A stretch of DNA of 64,000 bases from Gnomoniopsis sp. IMI 355080 (taxonomy: Eukaryota > Ascomycota > Sordariomycetes > Diaporthales > Gnomoniaceae): positions 62,001-126,000 of the forward strand of contig JAPEVC010000013.1 in NCBI GenBank assembly GCA_027946555.1, given 5' to 3'. The position numbers and the translations under genes are program-made. A model generated the notes under the pieces. The model was not told the DNA's origin. It made no database searches and was given only the letters and a program-made list of their open reading frames with translations. Below are positions 43,575 through 54,726 of the stretch, in pieces; positions within the stretch are counted from its first letter, which is position 1; the number at the start of each line of letters is the position of its first letter.

Positions 43575-45058
43575 GAGGGTGAAAAGAGGCGTGGCACAAA
43601 TCGCCTCGTATGATGTCGAGTAACAGCATATATTCATGCAGCGTCGTATTTCATGGAGCAAGCTGGGACACCGATTCGTGAACGACGTTCAGGCGGAGTC
43701 CTAATACTACGGACCCTTTACGAGGAGAGGGAGATTGTTCTCCTGCACAACAAACAGTTGACGGTGCTGCACCATCGCCCCTACACCAATCAGCTCGAGG
43801 TTGATGAAAGGCAGGAATCTAAGTCGGAGGCGTCGGATCGCCAACATGATAATATTGGTTGTCCGCGACCGGACCATGGTGCCCTATCGAGCGTGAGATC
43901 GAGGCACAGTCCGCTTAGCTTATGAGTCAGGCGTTTTGTCTTTTTTCCCTGATTTCCATTACCTGTTCTGTCATTCTCATTGAGGGAGTTTGGGGCAGCG
44001 GGAAAGGGACATGATTGGCATTAATTATCTACAAAGGCACTTCGTGCCCATCAGGATCACATATTAGGACGTAGATGGCAATACCCAGGCGTTCTAACAC
44101 TACTCACCCGCTCTTATGCATGATGTTGGTGGCGACTACCAGTCTGAAGCGTGCTCTTCTGGGAGCTTGCAACCCCCTCAGCGGCATAAGAGCTTTTTGC
44201 AATACAATTATGAGCTTTCATTGGACCAAGTGGGAGGGCCTGGCCGTGTCTCGAAGGATACCAAAAGCGCGACATGTCAGACGGATGATGGAGGCCACGG
44301 GGTCCTTTGCCTGTGCTAAGATGCACGGCGGATCTGTGATGGATTGCAGATACTCGACTAGATCTGGCTATGTCTCCCGGAAAATCGAACGAAGCGTGGC
44401 ATTCAGGGATAGTCTCACCTATCGTCTTTTCCCACATCAGGATCGACAACACAGCGGTCTGGTCTCACGATGCAGCGGGGTCGGATCCATTGGATCATGA
44501 AATTACATATTTCATTTTGTGACAAGTCTGTTTTTCTCTAGCCTGGGCATTCTGTATGTTTTGAGTACCTGATGCAAAAAGATGGATTCGCCATTGTACC
44601 TCTTGCCTGTAATGAATTGCCGTTTAAAAGAAAGAAGAAAGAACCCCTTTTTTTGCCTTCGTCCGTTTCCGTTTGATGCCAGGAATTTTCAATACGAGAA
44701 AGCAAAACAAAATAACCACAGAAAGAAAGAAGATACGAGTCTGCCCGCCCACCAAGGGCTTGACACGGAGTAAACAAAAAAGCAAATTCGGTTTCAAAAC
44801 GCCATGCGTGCCCTCCGCGCCCCTGTAATGCAAAATTATCGATGTGCTGCCGGCCCTTGTTTGTTGGTACACGTCTCAGGGCCTTATTTTCATGCCTGTA
44901 CACTAAAATGAAATGGTCGCTTTTCTGTGCGACCGGCTCCTCCTTTTGTTTACTCTGGAGCGAGCCATTAATATTATACGTCGAATCGAAAATGGTCACA
45001 TCCATAACATCCTTCACGTCCTAGATGTGCCACCAGGACGTAACCAGAAATCGGCCTT
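43575..45058. other. Intergenic between convergent genes
   Basis: About 1.5 kb between convergent 3' ends. A 141-codon plus frame at 44075-44500 and a 159-codon minus frame at 44538-45017 have no motif, and their composition is random-like. An AT-rich A/G-tract region lies at 44620-44760. Confidence 0.5.
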
Positions 45059-48000
45059 CTAGGCCTCGATCCCAGTACGATCCTTGGGTCCGGTGTGAGC
45101 CCTACGGCCGAATAGGGTGTGCTTTCTACGCACCCCATCCTCTGAGTCCACGCTCAGCAAGTCACTCGGCTTCCTACTCATCATGATCGTCGCAGCCGTT
45201 TGGAGCCCAGGTCCGCCTTGTACAGCTGCCACCTTCTCCCTTTGCTCAATATGCAACTTCTCCCTACGCTCCGTCCGGCTCCGGTCAATCTCTTGTGACG
45301 TGATATGATTCAGTCCAGAGCGTCGCTTAAAGCAGGTCTCCATCAAGAGGTTGGCATCGAGCATCTTGCGCGGCAGCGTTTGGACTACGGCAAAAACCTC
45401 CATAGGGTCGTTGATAGCCTTGATCTCGTTCTCGCCCGCCTTGAAAATGGCCAGCGCCACGCGAAAGAGCGTCTTGGAACCTTCGTAGAAGAAAACGTCC
45501 CACACGCGGAGGGTGGTCTCGGTCGGTAGCGTGCCGATGAAGCAAGACATGAACCATGCTGTAAGGGCGAGCGTCACAGGTGGCAGGTTGTCAGCCTCGG
45601 GAGCTGCGGCGCCTCGGTGGCGGTGTCGTCGAGACTTCTTCTTCGTGGTCGTCGAGCCATCGTCCGAGATCTTGACCCAGACGCTGGGAAGTGTAGTTTG
45701 TAGTTCGGCCATGAGAACACTAAGGTCGACCTTTGAGCCCTCGAGATTCATTTCGTGAGTGCCTGGGAGGTAGACACGAGTGATGATGTTGAGTAACCAG
45801 AAAGCCTGCTCCTCATTCTCGACAAAGAGGAGCAGCATTCCTCCTAAGAAGTTGAGAGACTGGCAGTAGCCGATATTTGGGTTGAAGATGGCAAATGCTG
45901 ACAAAACTCGGCGAAGCTGGTCGATGATCTTGGGTTCAGATCCTGGCGCTCTTGGGAGAGGGTTGGCAGACTGCGTGGAGTTGTTGCGGCTGTGTGCTGG
46001 CGTCGTCCCTGAAGAGTCTGGTCCCGTTGCAGCTGCTGCGGCACCACGCTTGAACCGAACATTGTCAGGGAATGTACGGTACAGATCCCTCTCAATGTCC
46101 TCCCTGCAGACCTCCTTGAGGTCCCCATCCGTCACGCGTTTCAGCATTTGGTCATAGACGCCGCGATTATTAGCCAGAATTTTCGGGCCCCCAGCGTAGT
46201 AGAACCATGCCGCGCCTCGCCATTCAGGAGGAATGCCTTTCCTAACAAACCTCTTCGCCTTTGCTGAATGTTGAGGGAATCGGTTGGGTTTGTCCGTCAT
46301 CAGTCCATTCTCCTTCAAGAAGGCCTCCCACTTCTTTCTCCTCCGTGCCAGGTACTCTGAGTACGGACCGTTCCACTCATCGTAAAGCTGCCGTGAGACG
46401 TACTGGTTCTGTTTGCGGAATCCATACCTGTCGTTGGCATCTGGATCTAGATCTTCGGGTTGTAAGGCTCCCTGAATATTCTGTGTTGGGGCCGGTGGTG
46501 AGGGCGTCGGTACAGCCGTCGATGACGGGGGTGACAAAGAGTCCTTGATTGGCTCGGATATTGTGTCTGTCGTGAATAGAGTGATGTCGTTCTTCTCGGG
46601 ATCTTCGATAGGAGAGTTCTCCTCGCTTCGGGGGTCGACCATCTTGCCGGAGTCATGCCGACTGTGTCGTGCGCTGTCCGTCTCAATTGCAAGATCGTCC
46701 TTCTCATCATCGTATGCCGACACCCCGTCCATTTTGGACTTGGTTGAAATGTAACTCAATCTCATATCTTTGGGTATGGAGCGAGCAAGACTCTTGCGAA
46801 AGAAAGCTTTGGTGTCTGGAAGAATGACAGGACTGTCTCCATTCAAAGGGAAACTTCGTCCTGGGATCGGCAGGGGTCCCGTCTGGCTCATGGCCTCGAG
46901 AAGTCGATTCGCGGCCTCACTGTTGTGAGACATTGCGGTACCAGGTCTGGAATCGTCGTGGTCGTCCATGTGGTCTGGAGTCAATCGCACCACGGAAGCT
47001 TCAATGCGTTCTGCCATATCCATACCGGACATGCGCCGAGCCAAATCCATTTCGCTATCGTTAAATCCAGTCTCATACATACCCATTACATCGTCGACGC
47101 TCAGGCTGTCCCGCACATCTAAAACGGGGGAATGTGGACCGAAGAAAGAGGACTGTCGAGTGTTTCTGAAACTGGAAGCAAAGATGGAGCTTGTCTTGGT
47201 CATAACACTGGATCTCTCAGGCTCCGAGAACAGGGTTTCCTGGGCAGTTGACGTAGTAAGCTGACTCTTGACACTGTCGCGCATCTCATCCTCGTATAGG
47301 TGAGATTGCTGCTGCTGGGCAGGGGGCCCTCCTCGATTGTAATGCCTAGGTGGAGCCTGCGGGCGAACGGTGTGGGGTAGGCCCACTAAAGTGCCTGTAG
47401 CCGCATTCTGAGACACATTGCGGTGGGTGCTCATGACATCCTGGGAGGCCTGGTGTCGCAGACCTGGGCCAACCGACGTATACGTGCTTGAGGACATAGT
47501 AGAGCCCACTGAAGGCCGCCGTCTTGGCCCTGACTGCTGGTAGGCAATGTACGGCATGTTCTGAGGGCTCGAGGTGATAGTCCGTGACTCGAGACGAAGC
47601 GAGTCGGAGGCTGTGGACTTGGCTGTGCTGGGACGTAACGCCATATTATAAGCGAAGTCAGGAGCATTTAGACTCTTTAAACTCGGTTTGCGCGGACGTG
47701 AAAAATTGTAGTTATCAGCACTGTAAGCCGTGTCCCCAGACATGCGACTGTCTGGCCGATACATTCTGTCGACGTGGCCAGACATTGTCGTAGTTACCGG
47801 GCCAGCGTGCTCATATCGAGTAGTTTCGGACTCGTATTCCAGTTCAAGAGGTTCTTCCTCGGGTATGTAGGGATGTGAGTGCAGAGCCGTTGAGAACAGA
47901 GGTGTGATCGGTGTGCGATTGGGAGAAGGAGGAAAGGCTCGGTCGGGGCTCAGGGGCGCATCTATCGTGATTGTCGTGATCTTGCCTCTATTTAGAGGAA

Positions 48001-49096
48001 GCGAATCCCATCGAGGGCCTGCGCTACTTGGCGAGACGGGAGTTATAGGCAGGAATTGTCGGTCGGGACGGGCGTTGTTGTTGTGCGCAAGGGTTTCATG
48101 GAATTGCGATTCGGATGGTACGCTTTGGTTGTATTCGACCGTAAATGGATAGGCCGATCCTCCGTTTCGGTCGAGGTCAGGGTGTGCGTAATGAACCCCG
48201 TCGTTCACAAGGGGAGCGCTTCGGGGGGAAGGCAAGGCGAGATGGTGTTGCTGTGAACCGCTTTGAGAAAAGGACGAGGAGTCGAGATGGCTGCGCGAGT
48301 GATCTGACGGACTTGTGTGATAGGAGTCTGCTGTGTAGGCTCTGACCTTTGACTGCAAGGGAGTCCGTGTGTTGTTTACTGGGTCGGGGGAAATGGAACG
48401 GTGATGAACGAGCGGGTCCGAATTTTGTTGCAGGGCAAAGTCCCGGGCAAAGTCGCGGCGGCGCCGTAGGGAGGTAGGACTAGAGCCTGCGTCTGAACCA
48501 AAACCTGCACGCGAAGCTACACCTGAAGGAGATGAAGGAGAGCGCGCGCCGGGAGCGATCCGCGCATGGAAATGTGTCGTCGGATCATCTGTCTGACCGC
48601 GGAGGGAGTGTGGTGAAGTTGGCGAGGGCATTGACGGAAAACGCCAGTCCGAGGCGAGGGAACCCTGTCGCAGCCGATGCTGTTGTTGTTGCAGTTGCTG
48701 ATGCCGCGGCCGCTGGGCAGTTGTTGTGTCAAAGTTGTGCGGGGGCGAAGTGCTTGGGCTTGTCTGAGACGTCCGCCTTATTATTGCCAGGTGTGCGTCG
48801 TCCATACTTTGCGGGAAACGTGATCGGTGACGGTCCGAAGGTCGACCATTTCGAGTAAGTCGCTGCCTGTGAAGGTGAAGTGCAAACGGGTTTAGTGAAG
48901 GCGGCTCGGGTGTCTGGTGTTTTGTGTTGCTGCTGTCACCGCTGCTCGTGCTGGTGCTTGGGCTGTGCATCAGATCCTTTTGTCGGCGGTCCTTTCGGGT
49001 CAGATTTCCGAGATCCACCTGGCAATCACAAGCGTAATCATCCACTCCACGCGAGCGTCTTTCAAACGTCTTTTCCTCACTTGCTCCTCCAGCCAT
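45059..49096 (-). CDS. TBC-domain Rab GTPase-activating protein, Msb3/Msb4-like
   Basis: Uninterrupted 1345-codon frame. The first ~900 residues are low-complexity (Ser, Pro, Gln, His), probably regulatory and phosphorylated. A conserved pre-TBC block, DANDRYGFRKQNQYVSRQLYDEWN then RRRKKWEAFLKENG, leads into the TBC domain at about 965-1230. The GAP catalytic residues are intact: the Arg finger in IERDLYRTFPDN (near residue 1006) and the Gln finger in YCQSLNFLGGM (near 1078). The block order matches yeast Msb3/Gyp3 and Msb4, which switch off Sec4 and Ypt Rabs in polarised secretion. In moulds a role at the hyphal tip is expected. The true start could be a later Met, since the first 45 residues are poorly conserved-looking. 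Confidence 0.85.
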   Translation of the reverse strand: MAGGASEEKTFERRSRGVDDYACDCQVDLGNLTRKDRRQKDLMHSPSTSTSSGDSSNTKHQTPEPPSLNPFALHLHRQRLTRNGRPSDRHRSRFPQSMDDAHLAIIRRTSQTSPSTSPPHNFDTTTAQRPRHQQLQQQQHRLRQGSLASDWRFPSMPSPTSPHSLRGQTDDPTTHFHARIAPGARSPSSPSGVASRAGFGSDAGSSPTSLRRRRDFARDFALQQNSDPLVHHRSISPDPVNNTRTPLQSKVRAYTADSYHTSPSDHSRSHLDSSSFSQSGSQQHHLALPSPRSAPLVNDGVHYAHPDLDRNGGSAYPFTVEYNQSVPSESQFHETLAHNNNARPDRQFLPITPVSPSSAGPRWDSLPLNRGKITTITIDAPLSPDRAFPPSPNRTPITPLFSTALHSHPYIPEEEPLELEYESETTRYEHAGPVTTTMSGHVDRMYRPDSRMSGDTAYSADNYNFSRPRKPSLKSLNAPDFAYNMALRPSTAKSTASDSLRLESRTITSSPQNMPYIAYQQSGPRRRPSVGSTMSSSTYTSVGPGLRHQASQDVMSTHRNVSQNAATGTLVGLPHTVRPQAPPRHYNRGGPPAQQQQSHLYEDEMRDSVKSQLTTSTAQETLFSEPERSSVMTKTSSIFASSFRNTRQSSFFGPHSPVLDVRDSLSVDDVMGMYETGFNDSEMDLARRMSGMDMAERIEASVVRLTPDHMDDHDDSRPGTAMSHNSEAANRLLEAMSQTGPLPIPGRSFPLNGDSPVILPDTKAFFRKSLARSIPKDMRLSYISTKSKMDGVSAYDDEKDDLAIETDSARHSRHDSGKMVDPRSEENSPIEDPEKNDITLFTTDTISEPIKDSLSPPSSTAVPTPSPPAPTQNIQGALQPEDLDPDANDRYGFRKQNQYVSRQLYDEWNGPYSEYLARRRKKWEAFLKENGLMTDKPNRFPQHSAKAKRFVRKGIPPEWRGAAWFYYAGGPKILANNRGVYDQMLKRVTDGDLKEVCREDIERDLYRTFPDNVRFKRGAAAAATGPDSSGTTPAHSRNNSTQSANPLPRAPGSEPKIIDQLRRVLSAFAIFNPNIGYCQSLNFLGGMLLLFVENEEQAFWLLNIITRVYLPGTHEMNLEGSKVDLSVLMAELQTTLPSVWVKISDDGSTTTKKKSRRHRHRGAAAPEADNLPPVTLALTAWFMSCFIGTLPTETTLRVWDVFFYEGSKTLFRVALAIFKAGENEIKAINDPMEVFAVVQTLPRKMLDANLLMETCFKRRSGLNHITSQEIDRSRTERREKLHIEQREKVAAVQGGPGLQTAATIMMSRKPSDLLSVDSEDGVRRKHTLFGRRAHTGPKDRTGIEA

Positions 49097-52000
49097 CTTG
49101 TCTTGGCGGCCCCTTTCCTCTTACTCACGTCAATTGGTTGCGAGTGCGTGTGGGCCCGGGGTATTTCCGCAGCATGTCTGTTGTACTCACGATCGGCAAA
49201 CAGAGAAAAAGAGCTGGTGACAAGGACAAACGACAGACGATTACATCGTTTTATTCCAAACGGGCCATGTCCAACTTTCTTTGTCCACCTGCAGCTTCGA
49301 GCTTAGGTCGCCATCAAGGATTGTTGTTATTATTAGGCAGGGGGCTTATTCAATGTTGGCGTTGGCACGCTGACATGACATGGAGGTGATGAAGAGACAG
49401 TCTTGACAGTCAAGATGATCAAGGGGAAGGTCGGCATTGGATACGTTTTGACAGCATGCAAATCTATACTTCTTCAGCCAGCCAAATATCAAAATGGCCA
49501 GTTCGTCCACCATTGGCTTTTGCTTTTGCTACTTCTCTTTCATTGTCGTTTCTTTTCTTTTCCTCGTTTTTCCTCTCCGCAAGCCCTTCAGGCGGCTCGT
49601 CGCTGACTGGCCTATGGAATTCAATGGTGTGGATCGACCGTTTTGTCAGACGAGGTCACCCCTGATCTACTTGGACGCCATCTCGACCGCCACATAGGAG
49701 AAGCAATTATCAGAGGCAACCCTGATACTTCGGGACCGCACGCTGCTCCAACACGAACATCATACTATGTACTTCGTGCACCTCACAGACCGCCAGAACT
49801 ATCGGCTCCAACCGATCGATCTATCATAACAGGCATTCGCGTCTGATAAAGATTGCGCCTATACTGTTCCAAGAGGCCACCATGTTGCGCTATGGCAACA
49901 TGCCCTGTAGTCCTTGTTACTTGTTGCAGAGGTCGAAATTGTGTCATGCAACAAGTGACCCACTGGCAGATACTTACCTGGGGGGCGAAGACGCTCCATG
50001 TCGATATGCTTGCGTTTGTTTCATTCTGTCATTTTGCATACCCGCTTCCACGTGATAATTGATATCGATTCTAAGCTTGGCCGGCGGCAGTTAGGGAAAG
50101 GAACGTGTTGTCACATTGGTGAGGCTCATGTACTTACTGGACGGGCATACCGGTAAATTGCCTGGCATCGCTCAATGTCCTTGGTGGTCCGTGGGCGAGC
50201 AGCCTCATCTTGTGCCACGCTCCACTTCCACACTCTGCCACAGCATCCAAGGTCGCAACCTCCGAGGAAGCCGGTCATGTCAAGTTAGACCATACGGCCA
50301 ACAATTTCCAAGCAAACAAGGCTGCATATATCAACCATTTGCTATGACGAACGGCCGAATCGGGGCACGGAAAGTTCGACATCGCATTCTACCTAGGCAG
50401 CTGATCCTGGCTTTCCCGGGCTTTGGTACCTGACGCTAAGCTCAAATGGCCTTTAGCTCATATCGCTCTCAGACGCTAGCAAGTTCTTTTTTTGGGTCTG
50501 CGGATCCTGCGGGCATGCTGGGATCCGCGATGGGGTACCTAGGTACGCCCTGGTTTTCTTAGCTTTCCATCAGCATTCCATTCGCTTTCCAAACATCCAC
50601 GCTGTCAGCTTCTAGAAGTATTCTTCCCTCGACCCACAGTCTACTTCTTCTCTGCTCATCACACAGATTCTTTTCAGGCGAGAACATCACCAGTTCCATC
50701 CTATTCGACCATTTATCTGTCTGAGGCAGCCAGGTCTTTCACCTTGCCTGCTGAGAGGATGGAATTGTGTGTCCCTATGCAACCTCCCGGAATGAGGCTT
50801 GATGTCCGACGTGCATGGCTTCAGGTCTAAGACACCCAGACGTATTGGCTTGAGCGGCGAACAAGGGCAGCACGCTTTTTATTCGATCTGCCTCGCGCCG
50901 CTTTCTCGCATTCGCACATTAGGCGCTGTTCGGTCCGGAGATGTTATTTGTCTGATTTTGCTGACTCTGCTCCCGGGGCTACCCCATGCCTTGGGAAATG
51001 GGCACGATATCGATCGGTGCCTGAATGCCCTCCTTGACTTCAGCTCAGGGATTTTGGTCCGAATTGGAAAATCATCATCCGTCACTGATGAAAACTTATG
51101 CTCATACGCGTGGGTGGGCGTCCGGGAAGAGAAGCCACCGTGGTCGACCTTTTCAGCCCCAACCAGCCACTGGTATGACCTGGGGGCAGCCAATTTCGTC
51201 AATTCCTGCCTGTCTCTTCATTTCCCTCTCTTTCCAACTTCGGATATATCTTTTCGAGTCGCCCTCGGCTCCGCTCGACTCAATCTTTCAATGAATGTTA
51301 CACTTCAGTACCTGACCATCATCACGGACCCTGCAAAGGGTTCGCAGCTTCAGCCGTCTGTAAGGTTCTCGAGTGGGAATTCCAGACTCAGGGGAATCCT
51401 TTCTTTCAGGCTCGTTGAGGGGATCTGTGGATGCTGATCACTCGATTCTTGGACTAAACTATGCTGCTACCTAAGTCAAGTAAGTACACACAGATGTTCT
51501 CCTATGGCTGGCGAGTGTCGGTATGGATTTTCCTCATTTCGAAAGTACCGGCCGAGCACACGTCCTGTCCTTTTCGCTACGGCTACCAATCTAAGGACAG
51601 TCAACGGCCGGCCTTGATGGAGCCCAACACGAACAGGAGGGGATCACAGGGCTTGAACACGTCCGGCAGCACTGAGACACCCGGTTCAGGAGCTCTGGCA
51701 TGTGCTTCACGCTCGCGCAGGCGCGCAGAGTCAATCCTGCTGAAGCCCGAGAAGCAAGCACGTGCCAGTGGAACCCTTCCGCTTTCTCCAACTCCGCCAT
51801 GCTGCCCAGTGCCCAGGCGGCCAGGACTGCCAGGAGCTCTTATCGCCTTATCGTCCTGCATGAGGGAACGGACCAGGGCCTGGCTCCTGCTTTTGGGCTT
51901 CCTGCATTCCCCCTGTCTCTCGGAGTAATAGAAGCATCATCATACCTATCTAGGTGAATGAGGTACTGGTTCGTGGCGCATCGCAACGCGGGCCGGCGCT

Positions 52001-52562
52001 GGCGATGTACAGGTTACATCGAGCTGCGAGAGAGCAGTGGCCAGCAAGCCAAAGAAGCCGGCTGTTTGACGAAGCAGCGAGCTAAACCTTGGTGCCCCAA
52101 CTCAAGCATGAGCTCCCTTGCTCTCTCTCCTCTCTCCTGCGACCCTGTTTCCCCTCGCCCGCGCCTGCCTTTGCCCGTCGCTGCCCCCAGCGGCGGCCCC
52201 AACAATCCCATCACTCATCACCCGTCACCCGTCGTCTCCCTTCCAGCCTCCCTCTAGGAAATCAAGCCAAACCAGCCCAAGCTCACCCCCCTCCTCTCCC
52301 CCACCCCCAAGTAGGTAATTGCTTGGACTGCGCCAGTTTGGGTGGGCGCGGCAGCTCTTCCCATTCTTGCGCCAACCCCTACTCTCCACACCCAACCTAC
52401 CCGCGACCACCCAACTTTCCCACACTGTCAGCCTTTCCCATCCCTCTCTTCTTTATTCTCCTACTACAGCAGCACTCGGTTTCGCCATCATTTCCATCAT
52501 TTTCCTACCTTCAGATAGTGCTTTTTAACCCAATTGATATTTTTCCGACCTGAAAAGATACA
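49097..52562. other. 3.5-kb gene-poor divergent intergenic region
   Basis: The largest gap in the window, between the TBC gene and the acidic-protein gene, transcribed divergently. It includes CT-rich leader-like sequence at 49495-49590 and 52080-52520, ACCTAGGT at 50537-50544, and open frames such as 50799-51437 (212 codons) without motifs. I cannot support a gene, though long 5' UTRs or a noncoding RNA are possible. Confidence 0.5.
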
Positions 52563-53522
52563 ATGTCTTCGCGCAAGAGAAAGGCTGATGAGGAAGAGCT
52601 CGTGAGCTTGCCCAGTGGGGACGAGGAGTCCGAGGAAGAGTAAGTGATCGCATTCCGCGCCAGATCGTTTTCCAAGTGCGCTCTTTTGTTGTGCTTGTCG
52701 CATATACGATGCGACCGAGATGGGTTCGAGGTATTGCATCTTTGAGACTGCTCGATTTCCCCTTCAATGCGCCAACCCACTCGTTGCCCTCGTCGACGTG
52801 CTACTGTGAGGCCTCTTTCTCGACAATGCATGCCATACTTCCGGAAAGCTGGTAACGGCAAGTTACCGTTCCAGTCTCGAGAGCCACTCAGCTGGCCTCT
52901 TGTACCGAGAACCAAGAATTGCTGCAAACTGTTGCAGTAGCCGTCGAACGGAGCTTACGACGAGTCGCTACTGCAGCTGTCCTGTGACTGAAAGCGCTCT
53001 TCGCTGATGCATCAAGAATATCGTCCATGATGTCCAATAGCCCCAGCTGACCCAATGCTGTTCCTAGGTACGTGAGTGAGGGCGAGGAGTACAACTCCGA
53101 GGAAGGTGAAGAGGAGGAGGAAGAAGAAGAGGAACTTGAAGACGAAGAGGGCGCAGACGACAAAGCCGACACAGGTACACTTTCCGTTGTCTACCCAGCA
53201 ACTTGACTTTGAGTCCAATAGCTTACCCTATTGCATCACAGGCAAAGCTCCTCCTGCAAAGAAGGCCAAGACTGCCCCTGCCGCGGAGGACGATGCCCCA
53301 GCCGCCAATGGCGACGAAGAAGAAGTCGATGAGGCAGACGAGCCCGAAGAAGAGCCTGAAGAAGAATTTGACGAAGATGCCGGCGGTGAAGATGATGACG
53401 CTGAGGAGAACAACGGCGACCTGACCGAAAAGGCCAAGGCAAAAGCGACTGACGCTCCTGCTGCCGAAGAGGAAGACGACGAAGAAGCCGTGGCTGCTGG
53501 CGACGATGACGAGGAGGAATAA
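52563..53522 (+). CDS. Small very acidic nuclear-type protein
   Basis: Exons 52563-52639, 53068-53174 and 53242-53522 give 154 aa. It starts MSSRKRKADEEELVSLPSGDEE, with a basic patch that could direct nuclear import. It continues with long Glu/Asp runs (EEGEEEEEEEEELEDEEG), a second basic patch PPAKKAKTAP, and an acidic Ala-rich tail. This resembles the acidic chaperone tails of histone-binding or ribosome-assembly proteins, but there is no recognisable folded domain. Intron 1 is 428 bp, far above the 50-100 bp norm here, while intron 2 is 67 bp. A CT-rich 5' leader suggests strong expression. The function call is deliberately open. Confidence 0.72.
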
Positions 53523-54726
53523 GAACCCGGCCTTCGTCAGAGAGTCTCGGTGTGGCCTGGAACAACAGGCCTTTGGGAAACAAAACGCAATGCTGTACCT
53601 GGCCTATTGGGTCTCCTAGGGACGGCAGAGCAAGGCCTTGAAATACACATCTGCCTGTGTGCCGTATAATTAGACCTTGATGTCTTGCCTATCAATGTTC
53701 GATACCGTTTCTTTTATTGAACGTTGTGGCGCCCCAAAGTAACTTGCAGCATGTTTCGGGGAAATCTATTGACGTGACGGTCGTAATAACACACAAGTAT
53801 CGGCATAAAACACCTCAGTGAGCCGTTCACTTGAGCTCTGCACTATCACTTGAACCAGAGTGCGTAGTAGACCAGTCCTCTGAATTGGACCTCATTGTGC
53901 TCAAGGATGCTCAGTCTGACGGGCCAGACAGGAAAACTGAAGGAACTGAATACCTGCCTCCGAATATTCAGGAGTCTTGGGGGGAGGGAAGTTCTTACTT
54001 GATATCACTCCGCTCTTTTAAACGCTTTGCCGTGTCTATCGAGGTAGCCCCCCCCCTGCCTATTTCCACCACGCGTGCATCGTGTATTGGCCAGCACACA
54101 GCTGCAAACTGGGGTCCGAACTACCAAATGTGGCCCAACACAAAGCAGCACGCGCCACGTGTGGGCGCTGCAGGTTCACTGATACAAGGTTTTTGGTCTA
54201 TCCACTACTACTAATAAGGCAGTAAGGGGACGACGAAATGTCATAAACAAATGCGAGGGAGGCCCGTGGTGGTGGGGGCGGAGGCCAAATGAGTCAGTCA
54301 TCTGTGCAAATTGCAACTGTCAAGACGCTAGATTCTAAGGGAGTTGGACTTTCCATGAAATAGATGCATTAAACATACAAGGACGCCTTCGCCGATGGAA
54401 CAAGATGATAAAGTAGGTAGGTAGGTAGGTATCATACACTCATACTAATAAGCTAAAGAAACTTGCGATCCCGTCATTCATTATGCTCCTAGAACACTCG
54501 TCGCTGCAAATGCAAAACTTTTGCGCCCTCCCTCCTCCCAGGAAACATATACCCAGATACGAAGTCGATTGATCAAAGTGTTGCAAAGACTTCAGTAGCT
54601 AGCAGAACGCCCTGAACCACGCTTTGCTGACGTCCGGGCATCAGGTTGATGAGATTGAGTAGAACAAGCACTTCAGGTGCCCCAATTCAACGCCTTCTCC
54701 AGGAAGCGGCGCTATTACTCCTGGGA
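53523..54726. other. Intergenic between convergent genes
   Basis: About 1.2 kb with no supported gene; the 127-codon frame at 53831-54214 is motif-free. It contains a four-unit TAGG microsatellite, annotated separately. Confidence 0.5.
54414..54431. repeat. TAGG tetranucleotide microsatellite
   Basis: Four perfect TAGG units plus TA. The unit is one arm of the ACCTAGGT palindrome found elsewhere, which suggests a common origin by slippage. Confidence 0.85.

Noticed and set aside
50799..51437. 212-codon plus-strand frame in the large gap
   Set aside because: No domain, signal peptide or conserved-looking block. It opens in a region with many overlapping frames, as expected by chance.
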